From assembly GCA_000583135.1 (NCBI GenBank), contig JFBG01000072.1, positions 1 through 32,473 of the forward strand: 32,473 nucleotides of DNA. The letters run 5' to 3'. The notes under the pieces were generated by a model. The model saw nothing but the letters and a program-made list of their open reading frames with translations, was not told where the DNA came from and did no database searches. Position 1 is the stretch's first letter, and each line of letters starts with the position of its first letter. A program made the translations under genes and the position numbers. The DNA is from Thioalkalivibrio sp. HK1. Its GTDB lineage: Bacteria > Pseudomonadota > Gammaproteobacteria > HK1. Positions 8,401-14,903 of this stretch are shown in pieces.

Positions 8401-11400
8401 CTGACCGAGAGGCTGGCCGAGCGGCCTTCGTCGATGCTCAGCGTTCCCGCCGGGGTGACTTCGATACTTCCCGGTGGCTCGTCGTCGTCGATGATGGTAA
8501 CGGACTTCGTCGCATCCGAGGCGATGATGCCCCCCGATGTTCGAAAGACGATCGTCGCGGAGTCGTTGACGGCATCCGCATCGTCTGCCGCTGCGACCGA
8601 AACCGATTGCGCGGTGGAATAGTTCGAAGCGGTGAAGGTCAGCGATGCGGGGGAGAAGGATAGATCCTCGTTCAAAGACAGCAAGGAAAGAGTCACGTTC
8701 GCCGTCGGGGCGGTGTCGAGGCTGACGGAAAGACTCTGCGATTCGCCCTCGTCTATCGACAACGCCCCCGCCGGGGTCACCTCGATGCTCCCCGACGGCT
8801 TGTCGGCATCGTCGTCGGAGACGGTGACCTTCACCACCGCCGGGCCGCTCGGATAATCCCCGTCGATCTCGGCGATGACCACCCTGAACGACTCGTCCTT
8901 TTTATCGCTGTCATGGGCGGCGAAGAGGCTTATCTCCCGGTATTCATCCCAAGCCTTTGTTTGGCCCTGTCGATTGAAGTCCAGTATCAATTGGTTTCCC
9001 GCCTCATCGGGGTCGGCATCGACGGTCAAAGTGTTCGAGGACGAACCGAGCAGATTGGCAATCAACGATACGCGGATATCCTCCAAGGGTCGGCTCGCCA
9101 AGCGCAACCCGAAAGTGGCTTTTTCGCCCTCGATCAAATTCATGCTGAAGGTGGTGAGGTCGAAAGCCGCCTGCTCGTCGTCATCGACGGTGACCTGCTT
9201 CGTGACATCCGGAGCGGCGATTCCTCCCGATGCCGTCAGGGTAATCATGTCGGTATCGTCGGCCGCATCGTCATCCTCGGCGGCGGAAACCGTGACCATT
9301 TGCCATCTTGAATGATTCGACGGGGTGAAGGTCAAAGAAGCGGGGGAGAGGGTGATATCCGGCTCGGTTTTCGAAAGGGAGACCGTCACATCCCATCTCG
9401 GGGTGGCGTCGAATCTGACCGAGAAGGTATTCGATTCGCCTTCGTCGACGCTCAGCGTCCCCGCCGGTGAGAGCCGTATCGTTCCCGGACGAGGTTCGTC
9501 ATCGTTGACGGCGACGACCTTGGTGGCATTCGGTGCGGTGATCCCGCCCGATGCCGCCAAGGTAATGGTGTCGCTATCGTCGACCCCGTCATCATCCTCG
9601 GCGGCGGAAACCGTGACCATTTGCGCGGTCGAAGCATTCTGTATCGTGAATGTCAACGAAGTCGGGGAAAGAGTGATATCCGAGTTGGTCTTCGAAAGCA
9701 AGACCGTCACATTTCCTTCGGGGATGGTCCCCAATCTGACGGAAAAGGTGCCCGATTCGCCTTCATCCAGAGCCAGCCTCCCGGTCGGTAAGAGCTCTAT
9801 CGTGCCCGGGGTGGGCTCGTCATCGTCGATGGAGACCATCTTGGTGACGTTAGGGGCGTCGATTCCCCCCGATGCCGTCAGGGTGATCGTGTCCGATTCG
9901 TTATTCCCATCGCTATCCTCGGCGACCGAGACGGTAACCGTTTGCGCGGTGGAATAGTTCGAGGGAGTGAATGTCAAGGAAGCGGGGGAGAGTCTCACAT
10001 CCGAATTGGTCTTCGAAAGCGAGATCGTCGCATTCGCCTTGGGGGCGGTGCTGAATTTGATCGATAGGGTCGCCGAATCGCCTTCGTCCATATTCAACGT
10101 CCCCGCCGGGGCGACCTCGATCGTTCCTTGGGGGTTGTCGTCGTCGGCGATGCGGATCGACCTCGTAACCTTCGGTGTGCGAAGGGTTCCCGTCGTAATC
10201 AGGGTGATGGTATCGGTATCGTCGGTGAAATCGCTATCTTGGGCAACGGTGACGGTAACGCTTTGGTTGCTGGAATAGTTCGATTGGTTGAAGTTCAAAG
10301 AGGTGGGGCTTATCGTCACATCGGGATTGGTATTCGAAAAATGGATCGTCGCATTTTGATAGGGGCTTTCGGTGAGTCTGGCGGAGATGGTCGCCGATGC
10401 GCCCTCGTTGATCGATATATTCCCTCCCGGGAAAGCGGTTATCGAACCGGTGGGTTTTTCGGTGTCGTGGACGGTGAGGGTCCTTAGCGAACCTATATCG
10501 TATCTACGAATATCGGTCTCGCCGAAGAGCGCAGAGAATCTTATCCCGGGGGTTTCGTCGACCAGATCGGGATCTCGGGCGACGCTGATGGGAATCGTTT
10601 GATATTGATCCCAACGATTCGTATTCCCCGAACGCTTGAATGTCTTGGTAATGAAGGAGGGGCTGCCGCTCTCGCCGACGAAAGACAGTCGATGACCGAT
10701 ACCGGTGAACGCGATACGCACATAAGTATCGTTATTTTGAGGCTGGGCCGTCAGGCGCAGTTGGACGTTGACGGTCTGCCCTTCCACCGCGATGAAGGGA
10801 TCGGGTTGGACATCGAATCCGTACTCGTCGGGATCGTCGGTATCGACTCTGAGGGATCCGGTCTTTCCCGCGTAATCCCCCCCCGCTCCGGTGAAGTTGA
10901 TGAACAGTCGCTCATCGAGCGCATCGTCGTCCTCGGCGAGTGCGACGTTCACCGTCCGGTATCGATTCCAAGCGTTGGTCTGGCCGTATCGATTGAATCT
11001 CAAAATGGTTTGATTGCCCGCCGTTTGCGGGTCGGTATCGACGGTCAGATTCGAATCCGTGGTGGTCAGTGTCACGCTCATATCGGCCGACGGGCGCGTC
11101 GCCAAGCGCACACCGAAACTGTCCGTTCCGGGCTCGTCGATCTCCAAGGAGGTGGTGTCGATATCGAATCCCTGCTCCTCGTCGTCGTCGATTTCGACCC
11201 ACAGATAGGCATCCGGAGCGGTGAAGCCTCCCGTGGCCGAGAGGGTGATCGGCTCGTTGTGATCGAGTCCATCGTCATCTTGGGCGGCGGTGACGGTGAC
11301 CGTTTTCGCCGTGCCCCAATTCGTGACGGAAAAGCCCAAAAAACTCGGAGAAACACTCGTCAATGAGACTCTCGGCAAAATATCGACCCTTACATAAGCA

Positions 11401-12149
11401 TTCGGAGCGGCGCTGAGCGTGACCTGGAAGGTGCCCGATCGACCCTCGCCCAAGAGCATCCTCCCGGCAGGATTGATCTGAATCGTCCCCGTGGCCGCTA
11501 TATCGTCATCGTCGTTGATTCTGACCACCCTAAGATCGGGAGAGGCACTATGACTATATGATGTCCTGATATCGATTCGCTCATCACCGGTGTCGCCATC
11601 ATGCACGGCGGTCAATGTGATCGTGGTCTGGAATGTAATGATGGGTATGGTGGGGATGCTATCGACGCTCCATCTGTCGATATTCACCGTTGCCGGGCTG
11701 ACTTGCAAGCGCTTGGAATCGGTGCTGGCCAGTGTCAGCCTGACGGATCGCGTACCGACGCTCTCACTTGCCAGAACTCGAAGCGATACGGTTTTCATCT
11801 GTCCTTCGTTTATCGTAATGGTATTGCCTTGATTGATGGTCAGGGAATATTGTGCGAATGCCGGTTGAAGCGCTGCAATTGTCAATGCAATCCCGGTGCC
11901 GATCGCGATGACCCGCCGAACGAGTCGGCTTTTCTTTATAAAAGGAGTGACTTCGCAAGGAGTGACTTCGCACTCTTTAGGACTATCTGCGCTTCTATAA
12001 AAGACCGGCGGCGATCCGATCCTCGATAATATAAAAAGGATTCGATGAATCGATGCGAACGAGGCTTCGATGATGATCTCGAAAAGCGATCGATAGGAAA
12101 GACGATACCCTCGCTCGGTTTTCGGGGTTGACGGGATCATCGATTGCAT
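5457..12149 (-). CDS. Giant exported protein with 17 Calx-beta-like repeats and a duplicated Cys domain
   Basis: 2230 residues. A signal peptide with an RLVRR n-region, a hydrophobic core near 80-93 and AFA before Gln100 predicts Sec export. It is preceded by about 70 unusual residues. No ATG, GTG or TTG occurs in frame between codon 4 and the signal core, so the long start is forced unless there is a frameshift. Residues 100-2000 hold 17 repeats of 106-124 residues. Each has the pattern P-A-G-T-L-x-x-D-E-G, then NVTV, then LTFTPSN, then A-A-x-D-x-D, then I-D-D-D, resembling calcium-binding Calx-beta domains. Repeats 3, 4 and 9 form a longer subtype with AGNQ and FNR motifs. Residues 2001-2109 and 2110-2230 are two copies of a domain with four cysteines each. 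No RTX or other known secretion tag is visible. It is probably a cell-surface or secreted adhesin-like protein; that role is inference. Confidence 0.85.
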   Translation of the reverse strand: MQSMIPSTPKTERGYRLSYRSLFEIIIEASFASIHRILFILSRIGSPPVFYRSADSPKECEVTPCEVTPFIKKSRLVRRVIAIGTGIALTIAALQPAFAQYSLTINQGNTITINEGQMKTVSLRVLASESVGTRSVRLTLASTDSKRLQVSPATVNIDRWSVDSIPTIPIITFQTTITLTAVHDGDTGDERIDIRTSYSHSASPDLRVVRINDDDDIAATGTIQINPAGRMLLGEGRSGTFQVTLSAAPNAYVRVDILPRVSLTSVSPSFLGFSVTNWGTAKTVTVTAAQDDDGLDHNEPITLSATGGFTAPDAYLWVEIDDDEEQGFDIDTTSLEIDEPGTDSFGVRLATRPSADMSVTLTTTDSNLTVDTDPQTAGNQTILRFNRYGQTNAWNRYRTVNVALAEDDDALDERLFINFTGAGGDYAGKTGSLRVDTDDPDEYGFDVQPDPFIAVEGQTVNVQLRLTAQPQNNDTYVRIAFTGIGHRLSFVGESGSPSFITKTFKRSGNTNRWDQYQTIPISVARDPDLVDETPGIRFSALFGETDIRRYDIGSLRTLTVHDTEKPTGSITAFPGGNISINEGASATISARLTESPYQNATIHFSNTNPDVTISPTSLNFNQSNYSSNQSVTVTVAQDSDFTDDTDTITLITTGTLRTPKVTRSIRIADDDNPQGTIEVAPAGTLNMDEGDSATLSIKFSTAPKANATISLSKTNSDVRLSPASLTFTPSNYSTAQTVTVSVAEDSDGNNESDTITLTASGGIDAPNVTKMVSIDDDEPTPGTIELLPTGRLALDEGESGTFSVRLGTIPEGNVTVLLSKTNSDITLSPTSLTFTIQNASTAQMVTVSAAEDDDGVDDSDTITLAASGGITAPNATKVVAVNDDEPRPGTIRLSPAGTLSVDEGESNTFSVRFDATPRWDVTVSLSKTEPDITLSPASLTFTPSNHSRWQMVTVSAAEDDDAADDTDMITLTASGGIAAPDVTKQVTVDDDEQAAFDLTTFSMNLIEGEKATFGLRLASRPLEDIRVSLIANLLGSSSNTLTVDADPDEAGNQLILDFNRQGQTKAWDEYREISLFAAHDSDKKDESFRVVIAEIDGDYPSGPAVVKVTVSDDDADKPSGSIEVTPAGALSIDEGESQSLSVSLDTAPTANVTLSLLSLNEDLSFSPASLTFTASNYSTAQSVSVAAADDADAVNDSATIVFRTSGGIIASDATKSVTIIDDDEPPGSIEVTPAGTLSIDEGRSASLSVSLSTTPRSNVTVSLSSSNSEVTLFPAQVIFTPSNHSIAQSISITAAQDSDTENDSATITLEASGGIVASNATKIVAVIDDDNPQGTIELAPAGTLVMGEGRSGTFMVSLGAAPKANVTVLLSSSNSDLTLSTNSLTFTPSNHSSAQTIQVTAAQDSDVDDDSATITLEASGGIDAPDVTKAVAIIDDDKPSGTIELAPAGTLSIDEGASGNLSVSLDSAPSGNVTISLASSNPDVTLSPSALTFTVSNHSSAQTVRVAAAQDTDTVNDSATITLRASGGIVASDARKSVTVIDDDSTVPTPSGNIVVSPSGTLNVDEGESGRLDIHLSVAPNADVTVLLSKTNPNITLTPTSLTFIPANYQAVQSITVAASEDADAVDDTDTLTIEASGGIIAPSLEKAVTIFDDDPPPHPTGRILLSPAGTLLMDEGGGGVLSVSLSAAPDAQVTIVLSSTNADVTLFPTTLTFTPSNHSTAQSVSVSASQDADAVNDSGRIDLRISGAITASDATKAFTVIDDESSTTTPSGSIVLIPSEGLVMNEGGSGRRIDIRLSTAPDTNVTVLLSKTNSNLILDRTSLIFTPSNYSTTQTVNISTADDIDALNYTDTITLEASGGIVAPHETIPVTVIDDDFPLSPVQPTPVDGGESLIVTPAGPVDIPEGRRLSLFFRLANTPPKALFVNLASRNGLLSLAPTSLVFTPSSSTWASGLPVEVFAIEDSDADDGHDSIDIESIGETTSMSTIALRVIDNDRPEESPEWEIKSRALAIPPPSARDSAFIRIRCNQDTPCKVFLDCSTQAGRVLQGYLPVIRAQATSTLVPGYLQERFGLDGSWEGRLGCALRSEENIGSQIWTRSGDGVLVNNSAVIRSAMAGEGYRADIESIPSPDAADRSNIRIRCDSQQDDCSNTVFVCYLDEGQRYEAALGIIPSGSTRHLQSDELVSILGHRWPGLGLSCEVRSDGRFTAQILTRTGGGGALVNNSATGE
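6150..11852 (-). repeat. Seventeen tandem coding repeats, about 320-370 bases each
   Basis: This is the DNA encoding residues 100-2000 of the giant protein. Repeats 5-8 and 10-13 are the most alike (107-111 codons). Repeats 1-4, 9 and 17 are divergent. Short identical DNA blocks recur, such as the bases for LLSKTN read on the plus strand as TTCGAAAGCAAGACCGTCAC near 6715, 7381 and 9695. Similarity is clearer at protein than at DNA level, which suggests old expansion under selection rather than very recent duplication. Each repeat ends in an Asp-rich IDDD-type turn that could bind calcium. Confidence 0.85.
11942..11972. repeat. 15-base tandem duplication in the giant gene
   Basis: AAGGAGTGACTTCGC occurs twice in direct succession (11942-11956 and 11957-11971), with one more matching base. 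On the coding (minus) strand it is in frame and gives a five-residue duplication, EVTPC then EVTPF, just before the signal peptide. It does not change the frame. Confidence 0.8.
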
Positions 12150-12458
12150 CGGGTCAAATCTCGAACCTAAGCAATGGGATTTAAAAACGGAATTTGAAAA
12201 TGAAATTCGGGAATCGGTACCGGGCTAAGGTCTCGCTTTATAAGCGGCAAGCATCGGATAAAAGACCGGGCTCGTCCTCCAATCACGGATTATACCATCC
12301 CCGCCGAGGCATCCCTAAGAGCGTACATTGAACATCGACGAGAAATTCGATGGATAGAGACCCTGAAATCCCGTGCCGAAAGGCATGATCCCTAACCTCC
12401 GTTCGCAAAAAAACCCGTGAACGCCGCGCCTTTCGCTTTCCTTCGAAAGCGCGGGCGT
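12150..12458. other. 309-base gap holding the leader of the giant gene
   Basis: This lies between the start of the giant gene (12149) and the end of the Nudix/ThiE fusion (12459), both on the minus strand. The part near 12181-12215 is AT-richer than its surroundings. The main signal is the extended -10 element at 12289-12297. A second TATAAA-like word on the minus strand near 12236-12241 is weaker. I see no gene and no clear terminator for the upstream fusion gene. Confidence 0.5.
12289..12297 (-). promoter_or_regulatory. Extended -10 promoter (TGGTATAAT) for the giant gene
   Basis: On the minus strand the sequence reads TGG-TATAAT, a perfect sigma-70 -10 hexamer with the TGn extension. Around 17 bases upstream there is no good TTGACA match (TTAGGG at best), as is usual for extended -10 promoters. 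Transcription would start near 12282 and give a leader of about 130 bases before the ATG at 12149. Confidence 0.55.
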
Positions 12459-13463
12459 TCAACCCTCCCAAAAGGCTCGGATGGCGGCGACTCCTTGCGC
12501 CCCGTATCCATGAGCGAGGGGGATATCCTTCTCTTCGAGTCCTCCGAGAGCGAAGATCGGCATGCAGGCCCGACGCACGAGGGCGGTGAATCCTTGCCAA
12601 CCCAAGATCGAGGCCTCGGGATGGGTTGCGGTGCGATGCACGGGCCCGGCGACCGCGAAATCGCAGCGCAGGGTTTTTGAAAGATCGATCTCTCGCTCGT
12701 CGTGGCAAGAGGCGGCGATCAAAGCGCCTTTATCCCGCAACTCGTCCAAGGCCTCGATATCGGCGGCGCAAGAGCGGGCCGGACCGTCGGCAAGATCGAA
12801 TAGCCGCTTGGAGTCGAGGTGCACACCGTCGGCTCCGGAGCGAAGGGCAAGGGCGGGAGAGGCATTGACGAGGAGCCTCGCCCCGGCATCTTCGCAAATC
12901 GCTCGGGCACTTCGAGCGAGCCGGAGCAGATCATCCTCGTTCTCGATCGTCTTTGCGCGCAGTTGCACCAGATCGAAGCCTCGATCCACCCGTTGTGCGA
13001 GACGATCCAAAAAAGCCCTCGCATCGCCTCGGGGCTCGGGGGTGATGAGATAACGAGCAGGCAATCGCAAAGCGGTGATCACCCGCTCGTTCGCGGGCAG
13101 GAAACTCGAGGGATCCAAATCCTCCAAGGGCAACCATTCGATAGGCTGCCCCTCGCAGCCTTTGGCTTCGCCGCTGAACGATTCCACCCGCCAGATATCG
13201 AGATCGATCTCTCTTTCGAGGTAGCGATGGCGCAAACGGATCAGCGGGCGGGCCTTTTCGATGCGGATGCCGACTTCCTCGGCCAGCTCGCGCGCAAGAC
13301 ACTCCCAGCGGGATTCGCCGGGCTCGACCTTGCCCCCGGGGAATTCCCGACGACCCGAAAAACGCCCGTGCACGCGCCGGGCCACCAAGACATTTCGCCC
13401 CTTCGGATCGAGAACGACCCCGGCCACCACATGAATGCTCCTTGGCGAGAGGTCGCGACTCAT
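12459..13463 (-). CDS. Nudix hydrolase fused to a ThiE-like domain
   Basis: 334 residues. Residues 1-130 are a MutT-like Nudix domain with a complete Nudix box at 44-66 (GGKVEPGE, then RELAEEVGI). MutT-type enzymes hydrolyse oxidised nucleotides such as 8-oxo-dGTP. About 138-334 resemble thiamine-phosphate synthase (TIM barrel), with LVQLRAK, DGVHL, ASCHD, AGPVH and ALGG motifs. This two-domain protein is a known gammaproteobacterial type, found beside argJ and secA in Pseudomonas. The role of its ThiE-like half is not established to my knowledge, and I would not infer thiamine synthesis from it. The start is supported by an AGGGGCGAGGA stretch just upstream. It follows argJ on the same strand after 107 bases. 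Confidence 0.9.
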   Translation of the reverse strand: MSRDLSPRSIHVVAGVVLDPKGRNVLVARRVHGRFSGRREFPGGKVEPGESRWECLARELAEEVGIRIEKARPLIRLRHRYLEREIDLDIWRVESFSGEAKGCEGQPIEWLPLEDLDPSSFLPANERVITALRLPARYLITPEPRGDARAFLDRLAQRVDRGFDLVQLRAKTIENEDDLLRLARSARAICEDAGARLLVNASPALALRSGADGVHLDSKRLFDLADGPARSCAADIEALDELRDKGALIAASCHDEREIDLSKTLRCDFAVAGPVHRTATHPEASILGWQGFTALVRRACMPIFALGGLEEKDIPLAHGYGAQGVAAIRAFWEG

Positions 13464-13570
13464 TCCTCGCCCCTAACCATCATTCCTTCGATGAACGCTC
13501 CCCGCCGAAGCCTCGTACGCTTGGGCGAATATCGAATCGATGCCATCGATCACCCCCGATTCGCCATGCA

Positions 13571-14803
13571 TCAGGAGCGATAGTCGGCGTTGATACTGAC
13601 ATAGTCATGGGAGAAATCGCAGGTCCACATACGATCCGCGGCCTTGCCCCGACCCAAAGCGATCCGGATTCGGATCTCCTCTCGGGCAAGAACCGCAGCC
13701 CCCGCCTCTTCGCGATATTTTGGATCGCGAGCCCCGGCGCTGACGATGCAGACCTCCCCCAGCCAGATGCGGATACGAGCGATATCGAGATCGGCCAAGC
13801 CCGCCCGACCCACCGCGGCCAAGATCCGCCCCCAATTCGCATCACCGGCGTACAAGGCGGTCTTGACCAAGGGTGAATGCGCCACGGTTTTCGCAACCTG
13901 CAGGCACTCGTTCTCGTTTTCTCCCTCGATCACTTCGATCTCGACGAATTTCGTCGCCCCCTCGCCATCGCGCACGATGGCTTGGGAAAGGAATGCGGTG
14001 GCCTCGCAAACGAGATCGGCGAAGGCGGCGCATTCGGGACTGTCAAGCGCGATCGGCTGGTTATCCGCAGCTCCCGTGGCGGCGAGAACGCAGGCATCGT
14101 TGGTGGAGGTATCGCCGTCGACGCTGATGCGATTGAAACTTCGGTGCACCGCCCGCTGCAGCACCGCCTCCAAAACTTGGGCTTCGACCTTGGCATCGGT
14201 GGCGATGAAGGCCAGCATCGTGGCCATATTCGGATGAATCATCCCCGAGCCCTTGGCAATCCCCGTCAGTCGCACCTGCCGCCCGCCGATCCGCTTGGAT
14301 AGGGAGATCCCTTTAGGGAGGATATCGGTGGTGAGGATGGCGAGGGCGGCTTCGAGCCAGCCATCGGGCTTCAATGACTCGCAAGCGAAGGGAATGGCGC
14401 GAGCGATGCGCTCCATCGGTAGGGGCTCGCCGATCACCCCGGTGGAAAAAGGCAGCACCGAATCGGCCTGCACTTGGTCATCCGGGCCTGAGAGGGCATC
14501 GGCGACCAAGGCGCAGCAACGACGGGCATCGGCGATGCCCGGCTCGCCGGTGCCGGCATTGGCGCTGCCGACGTTGACCAGCAGGTAGCGAGGTCGAGCC
14601 TGCCTCAGGTGCTCCCGCGCAACGAGCACGGGAGCTGCGCAAAAGGCGTTGTCGGTGAAGGTCGCCGCCACTTCGGTATCGCCGGAAAAGGCGAACAGGG
14701 TCAAGTCGTCTCGATGCTCCTTGCGAGCGCCCGAGGCCGCCGTTCCCACCCATACCCCGTCGATGGGAGCCAACGATTCGGGGGCGCTCAATCCGACCGG
14801 CAT
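13571..14803 (-). CDS. argJ: Bifunctional glutamate N-acetyltransferase / ornithine acetyltransferase
   Basis: 410 residues. ArgJ transfers the acetyl group from N-acetylornithine to glutamate, recycling it in arginine synthesis; some members also use acetyl-CoA. The self-cleavage region KGSGMIHPNMATML is present. The precursor should split before the Thr of NMATML (residue 195 from this start), which becomes the N-terminal nucleophile of the beta chain. The motif usually has Ala or Glu where this protein has His (MIHP). An in-frame TTG 30 bases further upstream is possible, but GGAGGAGG at 14812-14819, eight bases before the ATG at 14803, decides the start. It follows secA on the same strand. 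Confidence 0.93.
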   Translation of the reverse strand: MPVGLSAPESLAPIDGVWVGTAASGARKEHRDDLTLFAFSGDTEVAATFTDNAFCAAPVLVAREHLRQARPRYLLVNVGSANAGTGEPGIADARRCCALVADALSGPDDQVQADSVLPFSTGVIGEPLPMERIARAIPFACESLKPDGWLEAALAILTTDILPKGISLSKRIGGRQVRLTGIAKGSGMIHPNMATMLAFIATDAKVEAQVLEAVLQRAVHRSFNRISVDGDTSTNDACVLAATGAADNQPIALDSPECAAFADLVCEATAFLSQAIVRDGEGATKFVEIEVIEGENENECLQVAKTVAHSPLVKTALYAGDANWGRILAAVGRAGLADLDIARIRIWLGEVCIVSAGARDPKYREEAGAAVLAREEIRIRIALGRGKAADRMWTCDFSHDYVSINADYRS

Positions 14804-14811
14804 TTTCTTGA

Positions 14812-14819
14812 CCTCCTCC
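14812..14819 (-). promoter_or_regulatory. Strong ribosome binding site that fixes the argJ start
   Basis: The minus strand reads GGAGGAGG, eight bases before the ATG at 14803. It lies inside the longer reading frame that begins with TTG at 14833, so it argues for the shorter argJ product. Confidence 0.75.
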
Positions 14820-14873
14820 AAAACCTTCGACAATCGGTACCGAAGGCGAATCGTTCGGTATCCGACAAGGCCC

Positions 14874-14903
14874 TTTCCTTATCAGGCATTTCCTTGTCAG
14901 GCA
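14874..14903. repeat. 15-base tandem duplication across the secA stop
   Basis: TTTCCTTATCAGGCA (14874-14888) is followed at once by TTTCCTTGTCAGGCA (14889-14903), with one mismatch. Read on the minus strand, each copy contains TGCCTGA. The secA stop codon is the TGA in the first copy read, and the second supplies another TGA downstream in the same frame. Confidence 0.8.

Noticed and set aside
6150..11852. Evenly spaced repeats that could suggest a CRISPR or satellite array
   Set aside because: The period is about 320 bases, the repeats are one continuous reading frame, and conservation is at protein level. There are no short identical repeats with unique spacers.
12283..12708. Minus-strand open frame of 141 codons between the giant gene and the Nudix/ThiE gene
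   Set aside because: Most of it overlaps the ThiE-like domain in another frame and it shows no protein-like pattern.
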